A stretch of 22,611 bases of DNA from an uncultured Lachnospiraceae bacterium (GTDB lineage: Bacteria > Bacillota > Clostridia > Lachnospirales > Lachnospiraceae), in assembly GCA_934320845.1 (NCBI GenBank), contig CAKRFU010000035.1, positions 1 through 22,611 of the forward strand, in the 5' to 3' direction. The notes under the pieces are model-generated. The model was given only the letters and a program-made list of their open reading frames with translations. It was not told the DNA's origin and made no database searches. Numbering within the stretch: position 1 is the first letter of the stretch; each line of letters starts with the position of its first letter. This document shows, in pieces, positions 15,898 to 22,611 of the stretch. The position numbers and the translations under genes are program-made.

Positions 15898-16521
15898 ATG
15901 ACACAAAAAGAACGAATGGAAAAGGGATTGATATATAATCCTAATGCATCAGAACTTACAAAGGAACAGAGTGTTTATATGGAAAAATTATGGGAATTTA
16001 ATCAATTGCGCCCATCAGAACAGGACAAGAAAGAAAAATATATGAAGCAGACTTTTGCTGAATGTGGTGATGGATGTTATATTGAACTTCCGTTTCATGC
16101 AAACTGGGGTGGGAAAAATCTGCATTTTGGAAATAGAGTTTATGCAAACTTTAATCTTACAGTGGTGGATGACGGTGAAGTATTTGTCGGTGATAAAGTT
16201 ATGTTTGGCCCAAATGTCACTATAGCAACTGCAAATCATCCGATTGAGCCATCGCTTCGTGAAGATGCAATGCAGTATAACAAGACAGTTCGCATAGGAG
16301 AGAATGTTTGGATTGGAGCCGGAACAGTCATTGTTCCGGGAGTTACAATCGGCAAAAATTCAGTCATTGGAGCGGGGAGTGTCGTGGTAAAAGATATACC
16401 GGACAATGTTGTTGCCGTAGGAAATCCGTGTCGTGCATTGCGTGAGATTGGAGAGCATGACCGTGAATTTTTCTATAAGAACGAGAGAATAGATTGGGAA
16501 AATCTGAAAAACCTAAATTGA
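15898..16521 (+). CDS. Sugar O-acetyltransferase (maltose/galactoside acetyltransferase family), second copy
   Basis: A 207-aa beta-helix acetyltransferase of the LacA/Maa group. It has the N-terminal signature MTQKERMEKGLIYNPNA, hexapeptide repeats (VGDKVMFGPNVTIAT, IGENVWIGAGTVIVPGV, IGKNSVIGAGSVVVKDI) and the AVGNPCRALREI ending. His114 in ATANHP corresponds to the catalytic histidine. ATG 15898 has GAGGA (15888-15892) at short spacing; an in-frame upstream extension to 15832 is not supported. It is a paralogue of the gene at 8248 but clearly diverged, so not a recent duplication. The stop codon lies inside the promoter of the following csoR gene. Substrate unknown. Confidence 0.92.
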   Translation: MTQKERMEKGLIYNPNASELTKEQSVYMEKLWEFNQLRPSEQDKKEKYMKQTFAECGDGCYIELPFHANWGGKNLHFGNRVYANFNLTVVDDGEVFVGDKVMFGPNVTIATANHPIEPSLREDAMQYNKTVRIGENVWIGAGTVIVPGVTIGKNSVIGAGSVVVKDIPDNVVAVGNPCRALREIGEHDREFFYKNERIDWENLKNLN

Positions 16522-16568
16522 CTTTAATAAGTTTAAATACTATAATTAACATATACCCCTTATAGTAT
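16518..16568 (+). promoter_or_regulatory. csoR promoter with candidate CsoR operator
   Basis: TTGACT (16518-16523) and TATAAT (16541-16546) are 17 nt apart, and the -35 overlaps the stop codon of the acetyltransferase. At the predicted start of transcription lies ATACCCCTTATAGTAT (16553-16568), an ATAC-N8-GTAT dyad with a C-run, reminiscent of CsoR-family operators. This suggests autorepression relieved by copper. Confidence 0.65.
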
Positions 16569-16581
16569 GGAGGAAACTATT

Positions 16582-16857
16582 ATGAAACAATGTATGGACG
16601 CAGACAATCTTCACCGTCGTTTAAAAAAAATAATCGGACAGGTACAGGCTATCGACCGTATGGTTGACGAGGATGTTCCATGTGAAGATATTCTGTCACA
16701 GATAAATGCGGCAAAATCTGCACTTCATGGGTGCGGAAAGGTAGTTTTGGAAGGTCATATCAAACATTGTGTTAGAGATGGAATAGAACATGGTGATGCA
16801 GACAAGACGATTGAGAATTTTACGAAAGCAGTAGAGCGCTTTTCTAATATGAGATGA
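16582..16857 (+). CDS. csoR: CsoR-type copper-sensing repressor
   Basis: A 91-aa all-helical regulator of the CsoR/RcnR (DUF156) family. Residues Cys34, His59 and Cys63 fall exactly at the spacing of the Cu(I) ligands of CsoR (25 and 4 residues apart), so copper sensing is more likely than formaldehyde (FrmR) or persulfide (CstR, which lacks the His). The start of the fold, NLHRRLKKIIGQVQAIDRMV, is typical. ATG 16582 is preferred over ATG 16567 because GGAGG (16569-16573) sits 8 nt upstream and would be inside the longer reading. No copA, copZ or other copper gene is in the window; it is followed by a terminator, so the operon seems to contain only the repressor. Confidence 0.85.
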   Translation: MKQCMDADNLHRRLKKIIGQVQAIDRMVDEDVPCEDILSQINAAKSALHGCGKVVLEGHIKHCVRDGIEHGDADKTIENFTKAVERFSNMR

Positions 16858-17541
16858 TTAACATATTGAAAATGTGTGTAGCTGTAAAACTTATAAATTT
16901 AATAAAACATATATTAAAAGCAGAAAAACCATTTTTGGCAAATCTGCTTTTTTGTTTTGAAATGAGAAATTGAAAAATCCTTCTTTCAAACATTTCAAGT
17001 TCAGGTAAAAACGCACACTTTGAAGTAATCCATGCACCGATTACACCGCCGAGAGTGTTGCAGATTAAATCGTCTACGTCACATAAGCGGTATGAACCTG
17101 AGTAGATAAAGAAAAGTCCTGTAAGCTGTCCGATTTCAATAAATAAAGTAAGTGCAAAACTTATAAGTGCGATTTTTTCATGTCCATATTAAAGTAATAT
17201 TTAAAATATGCTCCAAAAGGGATTGTCATTACTATATTAAAAAGAACCTGTGCTATTGCGCGAAAGCTTGGATTTTTGGCTATATCGTAAAGGCAGTATC
17301 CGGGGATTAACTGTATCTGGTGTCCGTTTAATTTTGTTCCCACTGTTGGAAGTGGCAGAAATACAAGGGAAAATAAACAGCATATATATACAAAGAATAA
17401 AGTGTTCAGAACACATTTTGCAATATTAAATTTTCCGCTTTTTAGTAAAATTGAGCCTGTCATAAATGGAATAAAAAGTAATATTCCATAAACTATTGCT
17501 ATTGTCATACCGTTGTTAATACTATCAATCCATGTACTCAT
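16844..17541 (-). pseudogene. vanZ: VanZ-family membrane protein, frameshifted
   Basis: The first part (17541 to about 17173) encodes 4 hydrophobic segments and FNIVMTIPFGAYFKYYFNMD, then ends after six more residues. In the -1 frame the reading continues at once from 17173 with ALTLFIEIGQLTGLFFIYSG and CDVDDLICNTLGGVIGAWI, the hallmark C-terminal part of VanZ proteins, and is open to TAG at 16844-16846. The shift sits in a run of six A on the coding strand (17173-17178); a seventh A would restore the frame. ATG 17541 has GGAGG. VanZ relatives give low-level teicoplanin or lipoglycopeptide resistance. It may be a true mutation, a phase-variable tract or a sequencing error. The 3' end as read crosses the csoR terminator, so the original end is uncertain. 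Confidence 0.75.
16916..16957 (+). terminator. Intrinsic terminator after csoR
   Basis: AAAAGCAGA (16916-16924) pairs with TCTGCTTTT (16943-16951), with a CC/GG inner pair, followed by TTGTTTT. It is a convincing rho-independent terminator on the plus strand and weaker on the minus strand. Confidence 0.8.
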
Positions 17542-17614
17542 TTTTTTGTCCTCCGTGTTTTTTATTTGATACTAAGAGTATATTTGAATACGGAAATGTC
17601 TGCCATAGAATCAG

Positions 17615-17701
17615 CTTACATTTAGTGGGCGTAATCTTACACTTTTGTAAGGTTAAAATTAAAACAACTGAAAAAAATAAAAATCTTTATAAAATCTTTA
17701 T
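17615..17701 (+). promoter_or_regulatory. Candidate response-regulator sites upstream of lanF
   Basis: CTTACA occurs twice, 21 bp apart (17615-17620 and 17636-17641), and the second copy forms a perfect inverted pair with TGTAAG (17646-17651). About 30 bp later AAAATCTTTAT is repeated exactly in tandem (17680-17690 and 17691-17701), an 11-bp period. Direct repeats at one or two helical turns are typical of OmpR-family binding sites, so both are candidates for LanR. No convincing -35/-10 pair could be assigned in 17542-17777. Confidence 0.45.
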
Positions 17702-17777
17702 TTTTCCCTGCTATCTTAAAAACAAAAAAGCCTGCAAATAAAAAGTCAAGGCTGAATTTAGAAAGAAGGAAAAATAT

Positions 17778-18491
17778 ATGGAAATGATGATTCAGACTAT
17801 AGGACTCAGCAAATCGTTTAAAAAACAAAAAGCAGTTGATAATGTTTCGTTAAATATTAAAAAGGGGACAATTTACGGACTGCTTGGGCCAAATGGTGCT
17901 GGAAAGTCTACCACTTTAAAAATGCTTACCGGTATATTAAAGCCGACAAAAGGTCAGATATATTTTGATGAAAAACCGTGGAGCAGAGATATTTTATCTG
18001 ATATTGGGGCACTGATTGAAAATCCACCAATTTATGAGAATCTGTCGGCAAGAGAAAATTTAAAAGTAAGGTCATTGCTGCTTGGTGTGGACAAAAAAAG
18101 AATAGATGAGGTACTGCACACGGTTTCGCTTGAAAATACCGGAAAAAAGAAGGCGGGGCAGTTTTCAATGGGAATGAAACAACGGCTTGGAATTGCAATG
18201 GCATTGCTTGGAGAGCCTAAACTGCTTATATTGGATGAGCCTACAAACGGATTAGATCCTATTGGAATAGAAGAGCTCCGTGAACTGATACGGTCATTTC
18301 CGGCAAGGGGAATTACTGTGATACTTTCGAGCCACATTCTTTCAGAGGTGGAATTGATAGCAGATTATGTAGGAATTATCTCTAATGGTATTCTAGGTTA
18401 TGAGGGAGCATTGCAGTGTGGTCAGAATCTTGAAGAACTCTTTATGAATGTTGTCAGGGAAAACAGAAAGGCTGGTGAGCTCTGTGGTTAA
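17778..18491 (+). CDS. lanF: Lantibiotic-immunity ABC transporter ATP-binding protein LanF
   Basis: A 237-aa ATPase with Walker A GPNGAGKST (37-45), signature QFSMGMKQR (from 128, Ser-Met-Gly instead of Ser-Gly-Gly), Walker B LLILDEPTNGLD (Asp153-Glu154) and H-loop His186 in SSHILSE. Where most ABC ATPases have the Q-loop glutamine it has Glu81 (GALIENPPIY), the E-loop known from LanF proteins such as NukF. It should energise LanEG, which expels lantibiotic-like peptides from the membrane. ATG 17778 is preceded by AGAAGGA. It heads a tight lanFEG-RK operon: lanE overlaps its last 8 nt. Upstream repeats look like regulator sites. Confidence 0.92.
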   Translation: MEMMIQTIGLSKSFKKQKAVDNVSLNIKKGTIYGLLGPNGAGKSTTLKMLTGILKPTKGQIYFDEKPWSRDILSDIGALIENPPIYENLSARENLKVRSLLLGVDKKRIDEVLHTVSLENTGKKKAGQFSMGMKQRLGIAMALLGEPKLLILDEPTNGLDPIGIEELRELIRSFPARGITVILSSHILSEVELIADYVGIISNGILGYEGALQCGQNLEELFMNVVRENRKAGELCG

Positions 18492-19215
18492 TATAGTTAA
18501 GGCTGAATATCTTAAAACAAGCAGGTCGATGAGAAGAAGATTCATCTGGATGTTTCCTGTAATAACACTTGCGTTGGGATTTGTGCTTACTGCGGGAATG
18601 AAAGATGCATATGCGGAGAGTGTTTGGAACTGGTGGTATGGATTGCTGCTGCCGGGGATGATTGCAATTATATGTTATCTTTCCGGGACACAGGAGAAAA
18701 AAACAGGATATTATAATTTTATGACACTTTCTGTCAGTAAAAGACAATTGATGTACGGTAAAATTATTTATATGGGGTGTGTGATTTTAATATCTAATGT
18801 TATTATATGTGTGGGTGCTTTGAGTGGTGGACTTTTGCTGACAACCAGCGTGCCGGCAGGTGGAGCAGTGGCAGCAGTATTTATACTTGCGATTGTACAG
18901 TTGTGGGAAATTCCGGTATTTTTGTTTTTGAGTGAACGATTTGGAATGATAACAGAACTTCTGATATGTCTGTTTTTGTCAGTCTTTGGGACTCTTATAT
19001 CGCAGACTGGTAAATGGTATTTTCTTGTGTCGGCAATTCCCATGAGGATACTTTCTCCGGTGCTTCGTGTATTGCCAAACGGATTAAGAGCTGAGGACGG
19101 CAATCCGATGTTAGATGCAGGGGTTATTGGCCCTGGGATATGTTTATCTGCTGCATGGTTTGTTTTTTTTACCTTTTTGTATTTGAAGTGGTTTGAAAAA
19201 AGAGAGGTGAAGTAG
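18484..19215 (+). CDS. lanE: Lantibiotic-immunity ABC transporter permease LanE
   Basis: A 243-aa integral membrane permease with about six hydrophobic helices and the family N-terminus VNIVKAEYLKTSRSMRRRFIW. The start GTG 18484 is chosen since the protein then begins as other LanE/MutE/EpiE proteins do and GGTGAG (18474-18479) is at good distance; ATG 18448 would add 12 unlikely residues. It overlaps lanF by 8 nt and is followed 2 nt later by lanG, so the three subunits are made together. It forms the membrane channel with LanG. Substrate range is set by LanE/LanG and cannot be read here. Confidence 0.9.
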   Translation: MVNIVKAEYLKTSRSMRRRFIWMFPVITLALGFVLTAGMKDAYAESVWNWWYGLLLPGMIAIICYLSGTQEKKTGYYNFMTLSVSKRQLMYGKIIYMGCVILISNVIICVGALSGGLLLTTSVPAGGAVAAVFILAIVQLWEIPVFLFLSERFGMITELLICLFLSVFGTLISQTGKWYFLVSAIPMRILSPVLRVLPNGLRAEDGNPMLDAGVIGPGICLSAAWFVFFTFLYLKWFEKREVK

Positions 19216-19217
19216 GG

Positions 19218-19967
19218 ATGTTTATTAAAAATCTTCAGGCAGATATGCTGAAAGTGAAAGGTACTTCTATTTTACTTGCGCATATTGTTATTCCTATAAT
19301 AATAAGTGTACTGTTTTTGAGCTATTATTCTTTTTCAGCGTGGGATGAAAGTACCAAAATAATTGCATTTTATCAGGTGATAGGAGCGGGATTTCCTGTT
19401 TTGATAGGAATATTTACTGCAGGTATAATGGAACAGGAACAAAACGCAGGGGAATTTCAAAACATGCTTACAATGAGAAAAAAGGCTAATGTATTTCTTT
19501 CAAAAATATTGTTATTGCTTATATTGAGTATGTTTTCCCTGACGTTGGCAACAGTTATATTCTGGACTGGTTTTACAAATGTTATAGGAGCAAACATAAC
19601 AGATATAAAAACATATATAACGGCTTCTTTAATAGTGTGGTGCAGCAGTATTCCGCTTTATTTATGGCAGATGATAATTGCATTCCGTTTCGGAGAAGGT
19701 GTGTCTATCGGAGCTGGGATTGGTTCAGGGCTGGTGTGTTTATTACTTCTTACAAATATGGGTGATTTTATATGGAAATATTTTCCTTGTACATGGACGG
19801 GGAGAATCCCTGATGCATATTTAAATTATGTTTTTGGAGAAAAAAGAGAAGTAAACTTAAATAATTTGAAAATAGTAGTCCCAATAATTTGTATATTTAC
19901 GGTTATAAGTCTGATATATTATTTATTTAAGATGGCTCATTGGGAGGGATGCAGAATTTCGGAATAA
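19218..19967 (+). CDS. lanG: Lantibiotic-immunity ABC transporter permease LanG
   Basis: A 249-aa six-helix permease, the partner of LanE. The N-terminus (MFIKNLQADMLKVKGTSILL) and the conserved QEQNAGEFQNML segment after the second helix are typical of LanG/MutG proteins, as is the late GDFIWKYFPCTWTGRIPDAYL region. ATG 19218 has GAGAGGTGAAG upstream. A gap of 58 nt separates it from the response regulator without a terminator, so transcription probably continues. Confidence 0.9.
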   Translation: MFIKNLQADMLKVKGTSILLAHIVIPIIISVLFLSYYSFSAWDESTKIIAFYQVIGAGFPVLIGIFTAGIMEQEQNAGEFQNMLTMRKKANVFLSKILLLLILSMFSLTLATVIFWTGFTNVIGANITDIKTYITASLIVWCSSIPLYLWQMIIAFRFGEGVSIGAGIGSGLVCLLLLTNMGDFIWKYFPCTWTGRIPDAYLNYVFGEKREVNLNNLKIVVPIICIFTVISLIYYLFKMAHWEGCRISE

Positions 19968-20025
19968 AGGTAGAAAAAAAAGCCAGTGAAAAAAATGAAA
20001 ACGGAAAATGAAAAAGGAGTGGAAT

Positions 20026-20691
20026 ATGGCAAAAATTCTTGTAGTGGATGATGATAAAGCAATTCTTGATATGATAGAAAATATTTTAAATAAGGACGGA
20101 CATCTGATTACAAAAGTAAGTAATCCGTTAAAAATAAATATGGAGCAGATAAATAGTTATGACCTTATTTTGCTTGACGTTATGATGCCTGAAATAGATG
20201 GATTTACATTGTGCTCAAAAATCAGAAATATTGTAGACTGTCCTATTTTGTTTCTTACTGCAAAGACGGAGGAGAACAATTTGGTAAGTGGTTTATCGCT
20301 TGGGGCGGATGACTATATATGTAAGCCTTTTGGGATTATGGAACTTCGTGCAAGGATTGCCGCACATCTGAGAAGAGAACACAGGGAACATTTTGTCAGG
20401 CTTGTTTTCGGACATATCTGTTTTAATCTTTCTCTAAAGCAGATGATGTATGATGATAAAGAAATTCCTCTCACAAAATCCGAGTATGAGATATGCGAGT
20501 TTCTTGCCAAAAACCGTGGTCAGGTATTTGCAAAAGAGCAGATTTTGGAACAGGTATTTGGATTTGACAGTGAAAGCAATGACAGCACAATTACAACGCA
20601 TATAAAGAACATAAGAACAAAATTTTCAGAATATGAGTGTATGCCGATAAAGACGGTGTGGGGGATTGGATATAAATGGGAACAGGATTAA
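20026..20691 (+). CDS. lanR: OmpR-family response regulator LanR
   Basis: A 221-aa response regulator with an N-terminal receiver domain (acidic pocket DDD near residues 8-10, phospho-accepting Asp51 in LLDVMMP, Thr in FLTAK, Lys in CKPF) and a C-terminal winged-helix DNA-binding domain (LTKSEYEICEFLAKN, TITTHIKNIRTKF, IKTVWGIGYKW). ATG 20026 has AAGGAG (20014-20019) 6 nt upstream; an in-frame ATG at 20008 is not preceded by a site. It overlaps the kinase gene by 16 nt. It is expected to bind the repeats upstream of lanF and switch on the transporter when the peptide is present. Confidence 0.92.
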   Translation: MAKILVVDDDKAILDMIENILNKDGHLITKVSNPLKINMEQINSYDLILLDVMMPEIDGFTLCSKIRNIVDCPILFLTAKTEENNLVSGLSLGADDYICKPFGIMELRARIAAHLRREHREHFVRLVFGHICFNLSLKQMMYDDKEIPLTKSEYEICEFLAKNRGQVFAKEQILEQVFGFDSESNDSTITTHIKNIRTKFSEYECMPIKTVWGIGYKWEQD

Positions 20692-22064
20692 AGAGAAGAA
20701 ATCAGACATTAGGCGGAATTTTTTTTAGATATGTAATTGCAATGCTTGCAGGATTGTCAGTCTGGGGGGTATGCACGATAATAATATTCAATATTATTGT
20801 AAATGCAGGTTATATTTATCCTGCCAATTATACGGAAAAAAGGATTGATAGGGCATATGATACTATACATGATGCAAAAGAAGTTACCAATGAAATAATT
20901 CCGTCTCTTTGCAAATATGCAGTTTTTTCTAAGGATGGGAAAATGCTTAGTGGGAATATGGAACAAAAATCGCTGAAAATAGCATGGAATGCCGTAAAGC
21001 ATAGACAAACATCAGGAAAATATTTTTATAAAGTTATCTATCGGGATAAAGAGTATGTTGTATTGGAGTACTGTCTTGTGCCGCAGTACAAATCTGCGTT
21101 TTTGAGAGAATATTTTATAACGCCGCAAAATCTTCTGATTATTATAACTGTTTTAGGAGGAATAGTTATTATCTTGTTGTCATCAATACGTTTTGGCAAA
21201 AAGATAAAGGGAAAAATGCAATCCGTGATGATGGCAGCGGAGAAGATAAAAGAGCAGGAACTTGAATATGAAACAGTTTATTGTGGCGTAAAGGAAATTG
21301 ATGAATGTTTGTCTTCGATAGATGAAATGAGAATGGCATTGAAAAATTCTTTGGAACAACAGTGGAAAACAGAACAGGACAAAAACAGACAAATGTCTGC
21401 GTTAGCACATGATATAAAAACACCACTTACTGTTGTAAGGGGAAATACAGAGCTTTTATTAGAAACAAAACTGTCAGAAGAACAGGAAAAATATATTGCC
21501 TATATAGCAGATAGTTCATTGCAGATACAAAACTATGTGCAGACACTTATAGATGTAACTAAGTCATCAGACGGCTTTCGATTTAATTTTGAAAAAATAA
21601 ATACAGATAATCTTTTTGATGAAATAAAAAAACAGGCATTTGGACTTGGCGAAGTGTATCACATTGAGATTAACTGGCTGGAGGCTTGTGACATAAAAGT
21701 GATAAGCGGTGTCTACGACCAGATAGTAAGGGCGGTTATGAATATTATAAAAAATGCGGCTGAACATACAAAAGCGGGAGGTCAGATAAATATTTATATA
21801 GAAGAAAAAAATAATAAACTTGAATTTACCGTGGAAGATACGGGGAGTGGTTTTACGAGAGAAGCATTGCTTCATGGCACGGAACAGTTTTTTATGGATG
21901 ATAAGAGCAGAAGCGGTAGTGCTCATTATGGGATTGGTTTGTTTTCGGCAGAAACAATAGCCAAAAGGCATGGTGGTGAGATATTGCTTGCAAATTCAAC
22001 AAAAACTAAAGGAGCGAGGGTCAAGATTTGTTTTGGGGTGGGCGGGTACAGCGGAAATAATTGA
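20676..22064 (+). CDS. lanK: Lantibiotic-sensing histidine kinase LanK
   Basis: A 462-aa sensor kinase with two membrane helices (about 14-42 and 148-170) flanking an extracytoplasmic domain of about 100 residues, a linker, and kinase domains: phospho-accepting His245 in ALAHDIKTPLTVVRGN, N-box NIIKNAAEHT, G1 EDTGSGF and G2-like GIGLF. The H-box and overall layout are those of SpaK/NisK-type lantibiotic kinases. The start ATG 20676 overlaps the end of lanR, consistent with coupling; only a weak GGGGGA lies upstream. It is the last gene of the operon, and a strong promoter for the next unit overlaps its stop codon. Confidence 0.9.
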   Translation: MGTGLKRRNQTLGGIFFRYVIAMLAGLSVWGVCTIIIFNIIVNAGYIYPANYTEKRIDRAYDTIHDAKEVTNEIIPSLCKYAVFSKDGKMLSGNMEQKSLKIAWNAVKHRQTSGKYFYKVIYRDKEYVVLEYCLVPQYKSAFLREYFITPQNLLIIITVLGGIVIILLSSIRFGKKIKGKMQSVMMAAEKIKEQELEYETVYCGVKEIDECLSSIDEMRMALKNSLEQQWKTEQDKNRQMSALAHDIKTPLTVVRGNTELLLETKLSEEQEKYIAYIADSSLQIQNYVQTLIDVTKSSDGFRFNFEKINTDNLFDEIKKQAFGLGEVYHIEINWLEACDIKVISGVYDQIVRAVMNIIKNAAEHTKAGGQINIYIEEKNNKLEFTVEDTGSGFTREALLHGTEQFFMDDKSRSGSAHYGIGLFSAETIAKRHGGEILLANSTKTKGARVKICFGVGGYSGNN

Positions 22065-22089
22065 CATGCATTTATCCCGAAGCTATAAT
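22061..22089 (+). promoter_or_regulatory. Perfect consensus sigma-A promoter
   Basis: TTGACA (22061-22066) and TATAAT (22084-22089) are separated by exactly 17 nt, a full match to the consensus. It overlaps the stop codon of lanK and would start transcription near 22096. No intact gene lies downstream before the terminator at 22501. Confidence 0.85.
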
Positions 22090-22185
22090 ATATTTGGTAT
22101 TTTAGGTTTATTTTGACAATAAGATAAGAAAAGAGATAAGGCATGGCATATTTCAAAAATAGATAAGAGTTCAATACTTATTTAT

Positions 22186-22476
22186 ATGATTCTTTCAGAG
22201 GATAAGGAAGGAAATACATATACTAATGAGCAGACGTGTAAAATTATTAAGAAATATGCTAAGGTTCCTGTACTTAGATTTGTTCAGGCGGGAATCGGAG
22301 AGGGTGCTCTTGGCGGAAATATAGTGCTGCATAAAAATTCCGGAAAAATTGCGGCGGGGATGGTTATGAAAATGTTACATGGAACTGATCCTGCTTCAAT
22401 AAAAATGGTGAGTAAAAGTCCAAACGGTTACTATCTGGATCGAATAGATTTCGCTGTCGCGAAATCTAGGATATAA
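22186..22476 (+). pseudogene. ABC-type solute-binding sensor domain fragment
   Basis: The frame is open from 22123 and matches, from about 22165 on (KSSILIYMILSEDKEGNTYT), the C-terminal half of a substrate-binding domain of the PF04392/Peripla_BP type found in front of Lachnospiraceae sensor kinases and cyclases: the core is VPVLRFVQAGIGEGALGGNI followed by KIAAGMVMKMLHGTDPASI and SPNGYYLDR. Both ends are missing: ATG 22186 lies inside the domain with no ribosome site, and after DR the reading ends in a hairpin-forming stretch. Upstream, AGATAAGG precedes ATG 22143, but that frame closes after seven codons. Not expected to give a working protein. The membrane and kinase parts are absent. Confidence 0.6.
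22445..22468. repeat. Perfect 10-bp inverted repeat with TGTC loop
   Basis: TAGATTTCGC (22445-22454) and GCGAAATCTA (22459-22468) are perfect inverted copies around TGTC. There is no T-tract after it, so it is not a terminator itself. It lies at the broken end of the sensor fragment, about 30 nt before the real terminator, and may be a mobile-element end, an RNA stem or a deletion scar. Confidence 0.6.
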
Positions 22477-22500
22477 GGCAGTTTCAAACACTGCTCAAAG

Positions 22501-22552
22501 AAAAATAGCCACAGAATATCACGATTTTATCGTATTTTCTGCGGCTATTTTT
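22501..22552. terminator. Strong, probably bidirectional intrinsic terminator
   Basis: AAAAATAGCC-A-CAGAA (22501-22516) pairs with TTCTG-C-GGCTATTTTT (22537-22552) with one mismatch; an inner ACGAT/ATCGT stem caps the hairpin. A-tract and T-tract on either side suit both strands. It separates the sensor fragment from a possible convergent gene at the window end. Confidence 0.85.
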
Positions 22553-22580
22553 AACATACTTACAAAAATACGACCACCTT

Positions 22581-22610
22581 TTATTTTACCCGAACGTCAT
22601 GGAAGTGGCT
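22581..22610 (-). CDS. Possible C-terminus of a minus-strand gene (partial)
   Basis: On the minus strand the last bases read SHFHDVRVK followed by TAA (22581-22583). With a bidirectional terminator just beyond, this may be the 3' end of a gene running in from outside the window. Nine codons are too few to identify it. Confidence 0.25.
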   Translation of the reverse strand, partial: SHFHDVRVK

Positions 22611-22611
22611 A

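Noticed and set aside
8248..16521. The two sugar acetyltransferases as a recent duplication or long repeat flanking an island
   Set aside because: They share fold motifs only and differ strongly at DNA and protein level; no shared flanking sequence was seen.
17170..17181. Programmed -1 frameshift in the VanZ gene
   Set aside because: The A-run is not in the correct phase for an X-XXY-YYZ slippery heptamer and no downstream stem or upstream Shine-Dalgarno-like stimulator was seen; mutation, slippage or read error is simpler.
17532..17741. Small Cys-containing ORF upstream of lanF as a lantibiotic precursor
   Set aside because: It starts inside the vanZ start region without a ribosome binding site, has no leader motif or cleavage site, and overlaps the candidate regulatory repeats.
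1..22611. CRISPR arrays, tRNA or rRNA genes, transposases, attachment sites
   Set aside because: No regularly spaced repeats, cloverleaf-like sequences, rRNA motifs or recombinase families were found by reading both strands.

Overview
The window is AT-rich, low-GC Firmicutes DNA, most like a gut Lachnospiraceae/Clostridia chromosome. Support comes from strong GGAGG-type ribosome binding sites, ATG/GTG/TTG starts, consensus sigma-A promoters, and gene families common in that group: paired ABC exporters, a LanFEG-RK module, hybrid sensor kinases with solute-binding sensors, and CsoR. No rRNA, tRNA, CRISPR array, transposase or phage gene was seen.

Layout. 1-5400: an untranslated lead-in, a GNAT acetyltransferase, an alpha/beta hydrolase and two overlapping ABC exporter half-transporters that probably form a heterodimer. 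5.5-9.5 kb: a flavin split-barrel protein, a promoter/operator region, and a run of damaged genes (HxlR regulator cut short, MATE efflux pump with most of its body missing, TetR regulator lacking part of its HTH and its C-terminus, an unrecognised broken ORF) mixed with intact ones (GNAT, alpha/beta hydrolase, sugar O-acetyltransferase). 9.6-12.0 kb: D-2-hydroxyacid dehydrogenase, a second GNAT type and a membrane-anchored GH114-like protein. 12.0-14.3 kb: a coding remnant, then a truncated solute-binding lipoprotein joined out of frame to a hybrid histidine kinase whose own sensor is mostly gone. 14.3-16.9 kb: a textbook MerR regulator/aldo-keto reductase divergon with a 19-bp-spacer operator, a second sugar O-acetyltransferase and a CsoR-type copper sensor. 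16.8-17.5 kb: a VanZ-family gene on the minus strand, frameshifted in a run of six A. 17.6-22.1 kb: lanF-lanE-lanG-lanR-lanK, a complete lantibiotic-immunity type ABC transporter with its two-component system but no visible peptide gene. 22.06-22.55 kb: a perfect consensus promoter, a decayed sensor fragment and a strong terminator.

How the genes work together. Most of the intact genes fit handling of toxic small molecules: ABC export, acetylation, aldehyde reduction, copper sensing and antimicrobial-peptide immunity. The LanRK system is expected to sense a peptide and switch on LanFEG. The MerR/AKR pair is expected to respond to electrophiles or aldehydes. CsoR is expected to repress its own promoter, but no copper exporter is in view. 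At least eight loci carry truncations, deletions or frameshifts, so this looks like a detoxification/resistance region in active decay, although assembly error must be excluded for the frameshifts.

The best candidates for something new are the orphan LanFEG-RK module with its candidate operators, the consensus promoter driving a roughly 450-nt transcript with no intact gene, and the chimeric sensor kinase. None is proven to be a novel system.
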